Shown: positions 8,020 to 17,382, counted from the stretch's first letter. The stretch: DNA of 64,000 nt from Roseococcus suduntuyensis (GCF_014196305.1 NZ_JACIDJ010000002.1:558001-622000), one strand, 5' to 3'. Numbers and translations are program-made. Notes: a model not told the origin generated them from the letters alone.

Positions 8020-8745
8020 ATGCGCGCCCTTGCCCTTTCGACATGCCTCCTGCTCGGCGCCTGCGCCACCGCGGACAACCGCGACCCCTTCGAGCGGATC
8101 AACCGCCACATCTTCGAATTCAACGACGCGATGGATGCCGGCATCATCCGGCCCGCCGCCGAATCCTGGCGGGCCACGGTGCCGGAACCCGCGCGGCGGG
8201 GCATCCGCAACGCCCTGAACAACCTTCAGGAACCGGTCGTCTTCATCAACAACGTGCTGCAGTTCCGCCTGGCCGATGCCGGCACCACCCTGCTGCGCTT
8301 CTCGATGAACACCACGGTGGGCGTGCTGGGCGTGATGGACGTGGCCACCCAAGCCGGCCACCCCCAGCGCATGGGCGATTTCGGGCAGACCCTCTACGCC
8401 GCCGGCATCGGCGACGGGCCCTTCCTGATGCTGCCCCTGCTCGGCCCCTCCAACGTCCGGGACGCGATCGGCGGCGGCGTCGATTCGTTCATCGACCCCG
8501 TGGGCTACGCCATCGGATACGCCCTGCCCCGCACCGCCGCCACCGGCGTGGGCATCGGCCGCGGCGTCATCCAGGGCATCGACCTGCGCGCCGAGAACAT
8601 CGAGAACCTGGACGCGCTGCGCGCCGACAGCCTCGACTACTACGCCCGCCTGCGCTCCATCATGCAGCAGCGCCGCGACGCCCAGCTCGGCCGCACGACC
8701 GAGGGCGGCGAAGGGCTCATGACGCTGGACGACCCCGGGGGCTGA
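8020..8745 (+). CDS. mlaA: MlaA (VacJ) family outer-membrane lipoprotein
   Basis: MlaA is the outer-membrane lipoprotein of the Mla retrograde phospholipid transport system. It takes misplaced phospholipid from the outer leaflet and passes it to periplasmic MlaC. The N-terminus MRALALSTCLLLGAC is a signal peptide with lipobox LGAC. The conserved MlaA body follows: DPFERINRHIFEFNDAMD, then FINNVLQFR, GDFGQTL and the GPFLMLPLLGPSNVRDAIGG signature. At 241 aa it is of usual size. ATG 8020 is preferred over the overlapping GTG 8017, with GGGAAAG upstream. Lying between hpnI and hpnM, which is itself MlaC-like, it suggests a lipid-trafficking pair within the hopanoid cluster. Confidence 0.94.
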   Translation: MRALALSTCLLLGACATADNRDPFERINRHIFEFNDAMDAGIIRPAAESWRATVPEPARRGIRNALNNLQEPVVFINNVLQFRLADAGTTLLRFSMNTTVGVLGVMDVATQAGHPQRMGDFGQTLYAAGIGDGPFLMLPLLGPSNVRDAIGGGVDSFIDPVGYAIGYALPRTAATGVGIGRGVIQGIDLRAENIENLDALRADSLDYYARLRSIMQQRRDAQLGRTTEGGEGLMTLDDPGG

Positions 8746-9072
8746 AAGCCGCGCCGCTGGAGGCCCCGCCACGGAACCGCGTTTCGCGCACAGGCTTCAG
8801 AGACCGTTTGGGAACGCTGGCGGCGGAGGATGCGCGAGGAATTTTTCGTCCCTGAAAGGCGCCGGGCGCGGCCGATGCTGGTGGCATCGGCAAGGCCGGC
8901 AACGCATCAGGGGCGGAAAAGACCCGCACAGCAGACCCGTCAGCGTTCTCAAACGGTCTCTCAGGACGAAGCCGCGAGCCACCCCCTCGACACTTCCGCC
9001 AGCAACCCCGCATAATAAATCCTGCGCCCGAGAATGCTGGCGCATAAAAATGAAGTTTCGAGGAACATAGTC
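8746..9072. other. Intergenic region filled by a long inverted repeat
   Basis: No ORF here is convincing. Most of the 327 bp is taken up by the rod-like inverted repeat at 8793-8973, listed separately. The last ~70 bp before tctC is more AT-rich (CATAATAAAT at 9010-9020) and contains an AGGAA ribosome-binding site at 9060-9065. Confidence 0.7.
8793..8973. repeat. Rod-like inverted repeat, ~180 nt
   Basis: The outer arms GGCTTC (8793-8798) and GAAGCC (8968-8973) are complementary. The main helix is 8799-8819 against 8941-8961: 21 base pairs with a single G-U. Further in, 8831-8834 pairs with 8925-8928, and the T-rich 8843-8855 pairs with 8907-8920 with one bulge. GCCGG 8861-8865 pairs with CCGGC 8896-8900. 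The tip is a perfect 8-bp hairpin, GCCGATGC (8871-8878) with GCATCGGC (8884-8891). The whole forms one rod if transcribed or single-stranded. It could be a REP/MITE-like element, a structured RNA or a transcription barrier; I cannot name a known family. Confidence 0.85.
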
Positions 9073-10053
9073 ATGCAATTCATTCATCGCCGCGCGGCAT
9101 TGGCGCTTGCCGGTACCGCGCTGACGATTTCCGCGGCCGGCGCACAGACTTCCGATTTTCCCAACAGGCCGCTGCGTATCATTGTTCCGTACACGCCGGG
9201 TGGCACGACCGATATTGCAACGCGCCTGGTCGCGGAGCCGCTGTCCCGCGCCCTGGGCCAGCCCGTGGTGGTCGAGAACCGCCCTGGCGCGAACAGCATC
9301 ATCGGCGTCGGCGCCGCCGCGACCAGCGCGCCGGATGGCCACACGATGGTGATGGTCCTCCCGGCCCACGCCGCCAATGCCACGCTCCAGGCCGGGCGCA
9401 TGCCGTTCGACCCGCTGGGCTTCGCGCCCGTCTCGCTCGTGGTCCAGGCGCCGCTCGTGCTGGCGGGCAGCCGCCATGTGTCGGCGCAGAACCTGCGCGA
9501 ATACCTGGAGGTGGCCCGCGCGCGCCCCGGACAGATGAACTACGGTTCGAGCGGAATCGGCGCCACCGCGCATCTCGCCATGGAGGACCTGCAGCTCCGG
9601 ACCGGCGTGCGGATGGTGCATGTCCCCTATCGCGGCACCCAGCCCGCGCTGGCAGACCTCATGGCCGGCCATATCGGCATGATGTTCGACACCTATTCGA
9701 CGCTGAAGCCGCATTTCGAGGCCGGCACCATCCGCCCGCTCGGCATCGCCACCCCCACCCGGCCCAGCTTCGCGTCCGAACTGCCCACGGTCGTCGAAAG
9801 TGGCGTCGAGGATTTCGCCGCGAGTTCGTGGTGCATGTTGCTCGCTCCTCCCCGCACGCCGCAGCCCCTGGTGGACCGCCTCGCCGCCGAGGTTGGGCGC
9901 ATCGTGCGCGAACCCGAGATGGCGCGGCGCCTGCAGGAGCTGGGCTTCGTGGTCGAGGGCCGCTCCTCCGCGGACACGGATGCGTTCCTGCGTGCGGAGG
10001 TCACGCGCTGGGCGAACGTCATCCGCTCGGCCAATGTGCGGGTGGATGGCTAA
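9073..10053 (+). CDS. TctC/Bug-type solute-binding protein
   Basis: A periplasmic binding protein of the tripartite tricarboxylate transporter type (TctC/Bug family), 326 aa. A signal peptide (MQFIHRRAALALAGTALTISAAGAQ) is followed by FPNRPLRIIVPYTPGGTTD, the near-invariant Bug-family opening. ENRPGANSIIG, MNYGSSGIG, VPYRGTQPALADLMAGHI and WCMLLAPPRTP are also family-like. No TctA/TctB membrane genes are adjacent, as is common for the many orphan Bug proteins of beta- and alphaproteobacteria. The ligand is unknown; carboxylates are typical. The ATG at 9073 has AGGAA upstream and begins right at the signal peptide. A bidirectional stem-loop follows at 10061-10090. Confidence 0.93.
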   Translation: MQFIHRRAALALAGTALTISAAGAQTSDFPNRPLRIIVPYTPGGTTDIATRLVAEPLSRALGQPVVVENRPGANSIIGVGAAATSAPDGHTMVMVLPAHAANATLQAGRMPFDPLGFAPVSLVVQAPLVLAGSRHVSAQNLREYLEVARARPGQMNYGSSGIGATAHLAMEDLQLRTGVRMVHVPYRGTQPALADLMAGHIGMMFDTYSTLKPHFEAGTIRPLGIATPTRPSFASELPTVVESGVEDFAASSWCMLLAPPRTPQPLVDRLAAEVGRIVREPEMARRLQELGFVVEGRSSADTDAFLRAEVTRWANVIRSANVRVDG

Positions 10054-10060
10054 AAGCAAG

Positions 10061-10090
10061 CGCCAGGGAGGGGCAATGCCCTCCCTGGCG
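10061..10090 (-). terminator. Stem-loop between convergent tctC and hpnM
   Basis: A perfect 12-bp stem (10061-10072 with 10079-10090) and a 6-nt loop lie between two convergent genes. Read on the minus strand, the hairpin is followed by CTTGCTTTTA, so it fits an intrinsic terminator for hpnM. On the plus strand it follows the tctC stop by 7 bp without a clear T-tract. Confidence 0.75.
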
Positions 10091-10098
10091 GCCACGGC

Positions 10099-10692
10099 TC
10101 ACGCCCGGAGCAGCCGGTCCGTCCGTGCCTCCAGTTCGCGGGTGACCCGCGTGGCGCCGCCCTCGCGGATCAGGCTCGTGAATTCCGCCCGGCGCGAGGC
10201 CAGTTCGCTGATGGTGCCGGTCAGGTAGATGTCCACCACGCGCGGGGGCGTGCCCCGCAGCAGGTAGGACAGCAGCACGGGCCCCTCCCCCCCGGTGCGG
10301 TTGAGCTGGGTGCGGACGAGGGTGCCGTTGTTCACCGCCTGGCTACCCAGGGTCTGGAAGGTCTCGCCCGAATAGCCGTCGAAGCGGTTGGCGTAGGTGG
10401 CGATGGACCAGCGGGTGAAGGCGTTGGTCAGCGCGGCCTGGTCCTCCGGCGAGAAGCCGGTCCAGGGGGGCCCGACCGCGATGCGCGTCATGGCCGGCAG
10501 GTCGAAGACGCGGCCCATCACGGGTTCGAGCTGGGCGTAGCGCCCCCGCACACCCAATTGCCGCGCCTGCCGCATCAGGTTGATCAGCGTGGCGTGGAAG
10601 CCCTCGATGACCTGGGCCGGATCGGACTGGGCCAATGCCGGCAGGGGCGCGAGCGTGACCGGGAGGGCGAGGAGAATCTGGCGACGTGTCAT
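10099..10692 (-). CDS. hpnM: HpnM / MlaC-like periplasmic lipid-transport protein
   Basis: A 197-aa exported protein of the MlaC/Ttg2D (toluene tolerance) family, to which HpnM belongs. The signal peptide MTRRQILLALPVTLAPLPALAQ is followed by DPAQVIEGFHATLINLMRQ, the usual helical opening. Further on are FDLPAMTRIAVGPPW, FTRWSIATYANRFDGY and YLLRGTPPRVVDIYL. Family members carry lipid between the outer and inner membranes, so HpnM is thought to help move hopanoids. It is divergent from hpnA, 62 bp away, and convergent with tctC. The ATG at 10692 gives a complete signal peptide. Confidence 0.86.
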   Translation of the reverse strand: MTRRQILLALPVTLAPLPALAQSDPAQVIEGFHATLINLMRQARQLGVRGRYAQLEPVMGRVFDLPAMTRIAVGPPWTGFSPEDQAALTNAFTRWSIATYANRFDGYSGETFQTLGSQAVNNGTLVRTQLNRTGGEGPVLLSYLLRGTPPRVVDIYLTGTISELASRRAEFTSLIREGGATRVTRELEARTDRLLRA

Positions 10693-10754
10693 GCCCGCAA
10701 TATAGCGTCAGATGCCCGCTGGACCATGGCCCCCGAACCCGTCAGAACCGCGCC

Positions 10755-11744
10755 ATGCCCCCCACCACCATCCTGCTCACCGGCGCCAATGGTTTCCTGG
10801 GGGCCTCGCTGGCGCGGGTGCTGCTGGCGCGCGGCCATGCGGTGCGGGCCTTCGTGCGGCCGAATTCCGTCCGGCGCACGCTGGACGGACTGCCCGTCGA
10901 GGTCGCGCTGGGCGACCTGACCGACGCGCAAAGCCTGCGCTACGCCATGGCCGGCGTGGGCGCCGTGATCCACGCCGCGGCCGATTACCGCATCTTCGTG
11001 CCCGACCCCGCCCGCATGTTCGAGGTGAACGTGGCCGGCACCGGGCATGTGATGGCGGCCGCGCTGGAGGCCAGCGTGCCGCGCATCGTCCATGTCTCCT
11101 CCGTGGCGACGCTCAAGCCCCGCCCCGGCGGTGTCGCGACCGAGGCGGATGCGGCGAGGCCCGAGGAGGCCATCGGCCCCTACAAGCAGAGCAAGACGGC
11201 GGCGGAACGGCTGGTGGAGGAGATGGTCCGCACCCATGCCCTGCCGGTGGTGATCGTGAACCCCTCCACCCCCATCGGCCCGCGCGACAGCCGGCCCACC
11301 CCCACCGGCCGCATCATCCTGGAGGCGGCGCGCGGCAAGATGCCCGCCTATGTCGAGACGGGGCTGAACCTCGTCCATGTCGAGGATTGCGCGGCGGGGG
11401 TGGTGGCCGCGCTGGATCACGGCACCCCCGGCGAGCGGCACATATTGGGCGGCCAGGACGTGACGCTCGCCGAGATGCTGGGCTTCATCGCCACCGAATG
11501 CGGCCACCGCCCGCCCTTCCGCCTGCCCCGCGCGCCATTGTTGCCGATGGCCCATATCAGCGAGGCCTGGGCGCGGATCACCGGGAAGGAACCGATGCTG
11601 ACGCGCGACGGGCTCAAGATGTCGGCGCAGACCATGTTCTTCTCGTCCGACAAGGCGGCCCGCGTGCTGGGCCACCAGGCCCGCCCCTGGCAGGAGGGGG
11701 TGCGGGACGCCATCGCCTGGTTCCAGGCGGAGCGCATGCTGTGA
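10755..11744 (+). CDS. hpnA: Hopanoid-associated sugar epimerase/dehydratase HpnA
   Basis: An extended SDR of 329 aa. The NAD-binding glycine motif is TGANGFLGASLARVLLARG. Other motifs are the active-site region VSSVATL and the catalytic YKQSK, with NPSTPIGPRDSRPTPTGRI afterwards. HpnA proteins are encoded with squalene-hopene cyclase and act on the nucleotide sugar or hopanoid side chain; the exact reaction is not firmly established. The start is ATG 10755 (MPPTTILLTGANG), which puts the Rossmann motif at the very N-terminus. The stop overlaps the hpnB start by 4 bp (GTGA), so hpnA-hpnB are translationally coupled, with shc following 97 bp later. Confidence 0.92.
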   Translation: MPPTTILLTGANGFLGASLARVLLARGHAVRAFVRPNSVRRTLDGLPVEVALGDLTDAQSLRYAMAGVGAVIHAAADYRIFVPDPARMFEVNVAGTGHVMAAALEASVPRIVHVSSVATLKPRPGGVATEADAARPEEAIGPYKQSKTAAERLVEEMVRTHALPVVIVNPSTPIGPRDSRPTPTGRIILEAARGKMPAYVETGLNLVHVEDCAAGVVAALDHGTPGERHILGGQDVTLAEMLGFIATECGHRPPFRLPRAPLLPMAHISEAWARITGKEPMLTRDGLKMSAQTMFFSSDKAARVLGHQARPWQEGVRDAIAWFQAERML

Positions 11745-12862
11745 TCTGGCTCGCCGCCGCCGCCGCCATCGCCTGGCTGGTGCTGCTGCTGGGCCGCGGC
11801 TTCTTCTGGCGCGCCGATGTGACGGACGAGGACGCCGACACCCTGCCCGACCCCGCCGAATGGCCCGAGGTCGCCATCCTCATCCCCGCCCGCAACGAGG
11901 CCGAGACCATCGGGCAGGTGGTGGCGGCCCTGCGCGTCCAGGACTATCCGGGCCGCTTCACCATCACGGTGGTGGATGACCGCAGCACGGACGGCACGGG
12001 CGAGATCGCCCGCGCGGCAGGCGCGAACGTGGTCACGGGCGGCACCCGTCCGCCCGGCTGGTCGGGCAAGCTGAACGCGCTGCGCCAGGGGCTGGAGGCG
12101 CTCGCCCCCGGCACCCACACCCATATCCTGCTGACCGATGCCGACATCGCCCACGCGCCCGACAGCCTGCGCCGCCTGGTGCAGCGGGCCGAGGCGGGGA
12201 GCTACGCGCTCGTGTCGCTCATGGCGCGGCTGCGCTGCCAGAGCCGGGCCGAGCGCTGGCTGATCCCGGCCTTCGTCTTCTTCTTCATGATGCTCTACCC
12301 CTTCGCCTGGTCCAACGACCCGCGCGCGCGCACGGCGGCGGCGGCCGGCGGCTGCGTGCTGCTGCGGCGGCGCGACTTCGAGGCGGTGGGCGGCCTCGCC
12401 CCCATCCATGACCGCATCATTGACGATTGCGCCCTGGCGGGCCTCGTGAAGGGCCCCGGACGCGCCACCTGGGTGGGGCTGACGGGCCGCGTCGTGTCGC
12501 TGCGCGCCTATCCCCACATGGCCGACATCCGCGCCATGGTGGCCCGCACCGCCTATGCCCAGCTGCTCTACAACCCGGTCCTGCTGCTGGGCATGGTGGC
12601 GGCGCTGGCGCTGGTTTTCCTGGCGCCGCCCTTGCTCGCGCTGCTGGCGCCAGGGTGGGCCGGCTGGCTCGGCGCCTTCGCCTGGGCGGCGATGGTGGTG
12701 GCCTATGCGCCCATGCTGCGCTTCTACGGGCTTTCGGCGTGGCGGGGCTTCGCCTTGCCGCTGGTGGCGGCGGCCTATCTCCTGTTCACTCTCGATTCCG
12801 CCCGGGCTGAATGGCAGGGCCGTGGCGGGTTGTGGAAAGGCGAATCCCTATCGCGCAAGTAA
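11741..12862 (+). CDS. hpnB: Hopanoid-associated glycosyltransferase HpnB
   Basis: A GT2-type membrane glycosyltransferase of 373 aa. An N-terminal membrane segment (IWLAAAAAIAWLVLLLGRGFFW) precedes PEVAILIPARNEAETIGQ. The GT-A acidic residues follow (VVDDRSTDGT, LTDADIAHAP), and RIIDDCALAG resembles the catalytic ED region. Three C-terminal hydrophobic stretches anchor the rest. The start is GTG 11741, overlapping the hpnA stop. HpnB is found with hpnA and shc in many hopanoid producers, but its acceptor is not proven. The frame ends 97 bp before the shc start, after which a palindrome and possible promoter lie. Confidence 0.91.
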   Translation: MIWLAAAAAIAWLVLLLGRGFFWRADVTDEDADTLPDPAEWPEVAILIPARNEAETIGQVVAALRVQDYPGRFTITVVDDRSTDGTGEIARAAGANVVTGGTRPPGWSGKLNALRQGLEALAPGTHTHILLTDADIAHAPDSLRRLVQRAEAGSYALVSLMARLRCQSRAERWLIPAFVFFFMMLYPFAWSNDPRARTAAAAGGCVLLRRRDFEAVGGLAPIHDRIIDDCALAGLVKGPGRATWVGLTGRVVSLRAYPHMADIRAMVARTAYAQLLYNPVLLLGMVAALALVFLAPPLLALLAPGWAGWLGAFAWAAMVVAYAPMLRFYGLSAWRGFALPLVAAAYLLFTLDSARAEWQGRGGLWKGESLSRK

Positions 12863-12912
12863 TTCGCAACTTCCCGGCCACACCCTTCCGGAATCAACCC
12901 TTTCCGTCTTAT

Positions 12913-12935
12913 GCACCTTGGTTGACACAAGGTGC
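12913..12935 (+). promoter_or_regulatory. Palindrome enclosing TTGACA upstream of shc
   Basis: A perfect 8-bp inverted repeat, GCACCTTG (12913-12920) and CAAGGTGC (12928-12935), surrounds a 7-bp centre that contains TTGACA (12922-12927), a consensus -35 hexamer. It lies 25 bp before the shc start codon. If TTGACA were a true -35, the -10 would fall at about 12945-12951, almost on the ribosome-binding site. An operator or an RNA hairpin is therefore as likely as a promoter. Confidence 0.45.
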
Positions 12936-12959
12936 GGCTTTCTTCGAGGAATTCCTGGT

Positions 12960-14990
12960 TTGAACGTCCTGCGGCAACCCATCGGCGCGGCCCTTCCCCA
13001 GCACAGCGATCCTTCCGCCCTCGACCACGCGGTGGAGAGCGCGGCCGCGCATCTCCTGGCCCGCCAGCGCCCTGACGGCCACTGGGTCTTCGAGCTGGAG
13101 GCGGACGCCACCATCCCCGCCGAATACCTGATGCTCAAGCATTTCTTCGGCCAGATCGAACCGGAGCGCGAAGCCCGCATCGGCCGCTACCTCCGCCGCG
13201 TGCAGGCCGAGCAGGCGGGCAACACGGGGGGCGGCTGGCCGCTTTTCCATGGCGGGCCGCTCGACATCTCCTGTTCGGTCAAGGCCTACCTCGCCCTGCG
13301 GTTGATCGGCGACGCGCCGGACGCGCCGCACATGATCCAGGCGCGCGACGCCATCCTGGCCGCCGGCGGGGCCGAGCGCAGCAACGTCTTCACCCGTTCC
13401 TCGCTGGCGCTCTATGGCATCGTCCCCTGGCGGGCGGTGCCGGTGATGCCGCCCGAGATCATGCTGCTGCCGCGCTGGTTCCCCTTCCACATCAGCAAGA
13501 TCAGCTATTGGGCGCGCACCGTGCTGGTGCCGCTGACGGTGGTGATGGAACGCCGCCCCCAGGCGGCCAACCCGCGCGGCGTCACCATCAACGAACTCTT
13601 CCGCACGCCGCCCGAGCAGGTGCGCGAATGGCCCGGCGGCGCCCACCAGGCCGAACCCTGGTCCAGCCTGTTCAAGGGCCTCGACGGCGCCCTGCACCGC
13701 GCCCGCAAGATCTTCCCGAGCAGCCACCGCAGCCGCGCCGAGGCCGCCTGCGAACGCTTCGTCACCGAGCGCCTGAACGGCGAGGACGGGCTGGGCGCCA
13801 TCTACCCCGCCATGGCAAATGCCATCCTGATGTATCACTGCCTGGGCGTGCCCGCCGATGACCCGCGCGTGGTCACGGCGTGGTCGGCCATCGAGAAGCT
13901 GGTCGAGGATCGCCCCGCCGGCGGCGCCGGCCAGGAAGATGAGGACGAGACCTACGTCCAGCCCTGCCTCTCCCCCATCTGGGACACGGCGCTGGTGTCC
14001 CACGCCCTGCTGGAAGCGGGCGGCGAGGCGCAGGTGCAGGCGGCGGGCCAGGGGCTTCGCTGGCTGGTCGGCCGCGAAATCCGCGACGTGCGGGGCGACT
14101 GGGCCTGGAAGCGCCCGCACCTCCAGCCCGGCGGCTGGGCCTTCCAGTACGCCAACGCCCATTACCCGGACGTGGACGACACCGCCGTGGTCGTGCTCGC
14201 CATGGACCGCTGGCGCGGGGCCACGGGTGCCGCCGATGCCGAGATGGACGGCGCCATCCAGCGCGCGACCGACTGGACCGTGGGCATGCAGTCCCGCGGC
14301 GGCGGCTGGGGCGCCTTCGACGCCGACAACACCTTCCACTACCTGAACCACATCCCCTTCGCCGACCATGGCGCGCTGCTGGACCCGCCCACGGTGGATG
14401 TCTCGGGCCGGTGCCTGGCCATGATGGCGCAGCTCGGCCGGGGCGACGAAGCCGCCGCCAAATCCGCCATCGAATACCTGCTGCGCGAGCAGGAGGCCGA
14501 TGGCTCCTGGTATGGCCGCTGGGGCGTGAACTACGTCTATGGTACCTGGTCGGCGCTGACGGCGTTGAACGCCGCCGGCCTGCCGCACAACCACCCCGCC
14601 ATGCGCCGCGCGGTCGGCTGGCTGCTGGAGCGGCAGAACGAGGATGGCGGCTGGGGCGAGGACGGCATGTCCTACCCCGCGCGCGGCGGCACCCGCCCCG
14701 ATGCGCGTGAGGCCGCGCCCTCCTCGGCCAGCCAGACGGCCTGGGGCATGCTGGCCCTGATGGCCGCCGGCGAGGCCGGGCACCCCGCCGTGCAGCGCGC
14801 CGCCGAATGGCTGATGGAACACCAGACCGCCGATGGCGACTGGCCCGAGGATGACTACACGGGCACCGGTTTCCCGCGCGTCTTCTACCTGCGCTACCAC
14901 GGCTACCGGCGGATCTTCCCGCTCTGGGCCCTGGCGCGGCTGAGGAATTTGCGCGCCAGCAACACGAAGCGCGTCGCCTTCGGCCTGTAG
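12960..14990 (+). CDS. shc: Squalene-hopene cyclase
   Basis: Shc cyclises squalene to hopene and hopanol on the membrane, the committed step of hopanoid synthesis. The 676-residue product matches the usual length. It carries the catalytic acid motif DVDD (YPDVDDTAVV) and repeated QW motifs (RQRPDGHWVFELE-type at the start, QSRGGGWGAFD, EQEADGSWYGRWG, RQNEDGGWGED, HQTADGDWPED). I chose TTG 12960 as start: GAGGA lies 10 bp upstream, the family-like N-terminus begins there, and no in-frame ATG occurs until MLKHFFG about 57 residues in. It follows hpnA-hpnB on the same strand with a 97-bp gap holding a palindrome (12913-12935). Confidence 0.96.
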   Translation: MNVLRQPIGAALPQHSDPSALDHAVESAAAHLLARQRPDGHWVFELEADATIPAEYLMLKHFFGQIEPEREARIGRYLRRVQAEQAGNTGGGWPLFHGGPLDISCSVKAYLALRLIGDAPDAPHMIQARDAILAAGGAERSNVFTRSSLALYGIVPWRAVPVMPPEIMLLPRWFPFHISKISYWARTVLVPLTVVMERRPQAANPRGVTINELFRTPPEQVREWPGGAHQAEPWSSLFKGLDGALHRARKIFPSSHRSRAEAACERFVTERLNGEDGLGAIYPAMANAILMYHCLGVPADDPRVVTAWSAIEKLVEDRPAGGAGQEDEDETYVQPCLSPIWDTALVSHALLEAGGEAQVQAAGQGLRWLVGREIRDVRGDWAWKRPHLQPGGWAFQYANAHYPDVDDTAVVVLAMDRWRGATGAADAEMDGAIQRATDWTVGMQSRGGGWGAFDADNTFHYLNHIPFADHGALLDPPTVDVSGRCLAMMAQLGRGDEAAAKSAIEYLLREQEADGSWYGRWGVNYVYGTWSALTALNAAGLPHNHPAMRRAVGWLLERQNEDGGWGEDGMSYPARGGTRPDAREAAPSSASQTAWGMLALMAAGEAGHPAVQRAAEWLMEHQTADGDWPEDDYTGTGFPRVFYLRYHGYRRIFPLWALARLRNLRASNTKRVAFGL

Positions 14991-15059
14991 GGTCAAGCCC
15001 CAGCTTGCCGCCCCCCTCCCCCCGGCGCAGAGTGTCTGGGCGGTGACGGAGCGCGCCCC

Positions 15060-15968
<909 letters not shown>

Positions 15969-16009
15969 CGGCCGACCCGCCGAGGCGGATCACGCCTCAG
16001 CCGCGGCCG
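15969..16009. terminator. Stem-loop between convergent DUF808 and hisS
   Basis: GAGGCG (15982-15987) pairs with CGCCTC (15993-15998). An outer pair of CGGCCG hexamers (15969-15974 and 16004-16009) encloses it. It lies between two convergent genes and would serve both strands, though no T-tract is present. Confidence 0.5.
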
Positions 16010-16038
16010 GCGAAGGACCCGGCGCCCCTGCCCTCCGG

Positions 16039-17289
16039 TCAGCCCAGGCGCGCCGCCACCTCGGCCAGCGGCACCTCCGCCTGCGTCCCCGCATCGAGGT
16101 CGCGCAGTTGCGCCACGCCGCGCGACACCTCGGCCTCGCCCAGGATCAGCGCGGCGCGCGCGCCCTGCTTGTTGGCGCGCTCCATCCGGCGCTTGAGGTT
16201 GCCACGATAGCCCATCTCCGCCGCCACGCCGGCCGCGCGCAGCGATTGCAGCAGCGCCAGCGCCGCGCCCTCCTCCGCCTCGCCCACGGGGATGACGGTG
16301 ACGAGGCGCGGGGCGGCCGGCGTCAGGCCCCCGCGCTCCAGCAGCATGGACAGACGCTCCACCCCCGCCGCCCAGCCGACGCTGGGGGTGGGCGGGCCGC
16401 CCATTTCCTCGACCAGCCCGTCATAGCGGCCGCCGCCCATGACGGTGCCCTGCGCGCCCAGGCGGTCGGTCACGAACTCGAAGGCGGTGTGGCTGTAGTA
16501 GTCGAGGCCGCGGACGATGCGCGGGTTCTCCCGCCAGGGCAGCTTGAAGCCGTCCAGGTGCCGGCGCAGCGCGTCCCAATGGGCACGGGCGGCGTCGGTC
16601 AGGAAGGTCTCGATGGTGGGCGCGTCGGCCACCAGGGCGCGGTCCTGCGCCTCCTTGCTGTCGATGATCCGCAGCGGGTTCTTTTCCAGCCGGCGCTGGC
16701 TGTCCTCGGACAGCTTGTCCCGGTTGGCGCTGAAATGCGCGATGAGGGCCGCGCGGTAGGCGTCGCGGCTGGGGGCGTCGCCCAGCGTGTTCACCTCCAG
16801 CACCACGCCCTCATCCAGGCCCAGTTCGCGGATGATGTGGTGGCCGCAGGCGATGACCTCGGCATCGGCCAGCGGTTCGGCCGCGCCCAGGATTTCGGCG
16901 CCGATCTGGTGGAATTGCCGGTAGCGCCCGGCCTGGGGCCGCTCATAGCGGAACATGGGGCCGGCGTAGAAGACCTTGCGCGGCAGCGACTGCGTCAGCC
17001 CGCCCGAGACCAGCGCGCGGCACACGCCCGCCGTGTTCTCCGGCCGCAGCGTGACCGATTCGCCGCCACGGTCCTGGAAGACATACATCTCCTTGCTGAC
17101 CACATCGCTCGTCTCGCCCAGGCCGCGGGCGAAGACGCGCGTGTCCTCGAAGATGGGGGTGGCCCATTCCTCAAAACCATAGAGGGCGGCGATGCGCCGC
17201 GCCGTCTCGATGACGTGGTGGTGCCGGCGGAATTCCTCGCCAATGAGGTCACGGGTTCCGCGGGGCGGTTGCAGCTTGATGTTGGCCAT
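16039..17289 (-). CDS. hisS: Histidyl-tRNA synthetase
   Basis: HisS charges tRNA-His with histidine. The 416-residue protein has class II motifs. [12 protein letters not shown] at the N-terminus leads into motif 1; motif 2 is [23 protein letters not shown]; the histidine-binding [12 protein letters not shown] and [14 protein letters not shown] follow. Motif 3 lies at [13 protein letters not shown]. The C-terminal anticodon domain includes [13 protein letters not shown] and [15 protein letters not shown]. Normal length for the family. It is in the same leftward group as ispG and rodZ, the order known from E. coli (rodZ-ispG-hisS), here with a ModA-like gene inserted between ispG and hisS. Confidence 0.96.
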   Translation of the reverse strand: MANIKLQPPRGTRDLIGEEFRRHHHVIETARRIAALYGFEEWATPIFEDTRVFARGLGETSDVVSKEMYVFQDRGGESVTLRPENTAGVCRALVSGGLTQSLPRKVFYAGPMFRYERPQAGRYRQFHQIGAEILGAAEPLADAEVIACGHHIIRELGLDEGVVLEVNTLGDAPSRDAYRAALIAHFSANRDKLSEDSQRRLEKNPLRIIDSKEAQDRALVADAPTIETFLTDAARAHWDALRRHLDGFKLPWRENPRIVRGLDYYSHTAFEFVTDRLGAQGTVMGGGRYDGLVEEMGGPPTPSVGWAAGVERLSMLLERGGLTPAAPRLVTVIPVGEAEEGAALALLQSLRAAGVAAEMGYRGNLKRRMERANKQGARAALILGEAEVSRGVAQLRDLDAGTQAEVPLAEVAARLG

Positions 17290-17336
17290 GATGTTGCGGC
17301 GGTAGCGCCGCGAGGGCCGCGCGGCAAGGTGGCTGC

Positions 17337-17382
17337 GCGTCTGATCGGCTTCGGTGAATCGCCGAAGCCGTGAATCAGCCGC
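17337..17382. repeat. Single copy of the GTGAATC(A/G)GCCG intergenic repeat
   Basis: This stretch has the pattern CGTCTGATCGGC, a ~23-nt variable centre with a CTTCGG...CCGAAG hairpin, then CGTGAATCAGCCGC. The same frame (CGTCCGATCGGC...CGTGAATCGGCCGC) occurs twice at 52526-52622, and in reverse orientation twice at 58308-58408. It overlaps the last codons of the ModA-like gene. Confidence 0.6.

Noticed and set aside
6814-8772. A 652-aa version of HpnI starting upstream of mlaA
   Set aside because: The added N-terminal half lies antisense to mlaA, which has clear lipoprotein and MlaA motifs. HpnI's membrane helix begins at 7968.
9073-10053. Complete tripartite tricarboxylate transporter operon
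   Set aside because: Only the binding protein is present; the neighbours are mlaA and hpnM, with no TctA/TctB-type membrane genes.
12909-14996. Very long open frame antisense to shc
   Set aside because: High-GC coding sequence leaves long open frames on the other strand. The antisense product is low-complexity with no domains, while shc has full family motifs.
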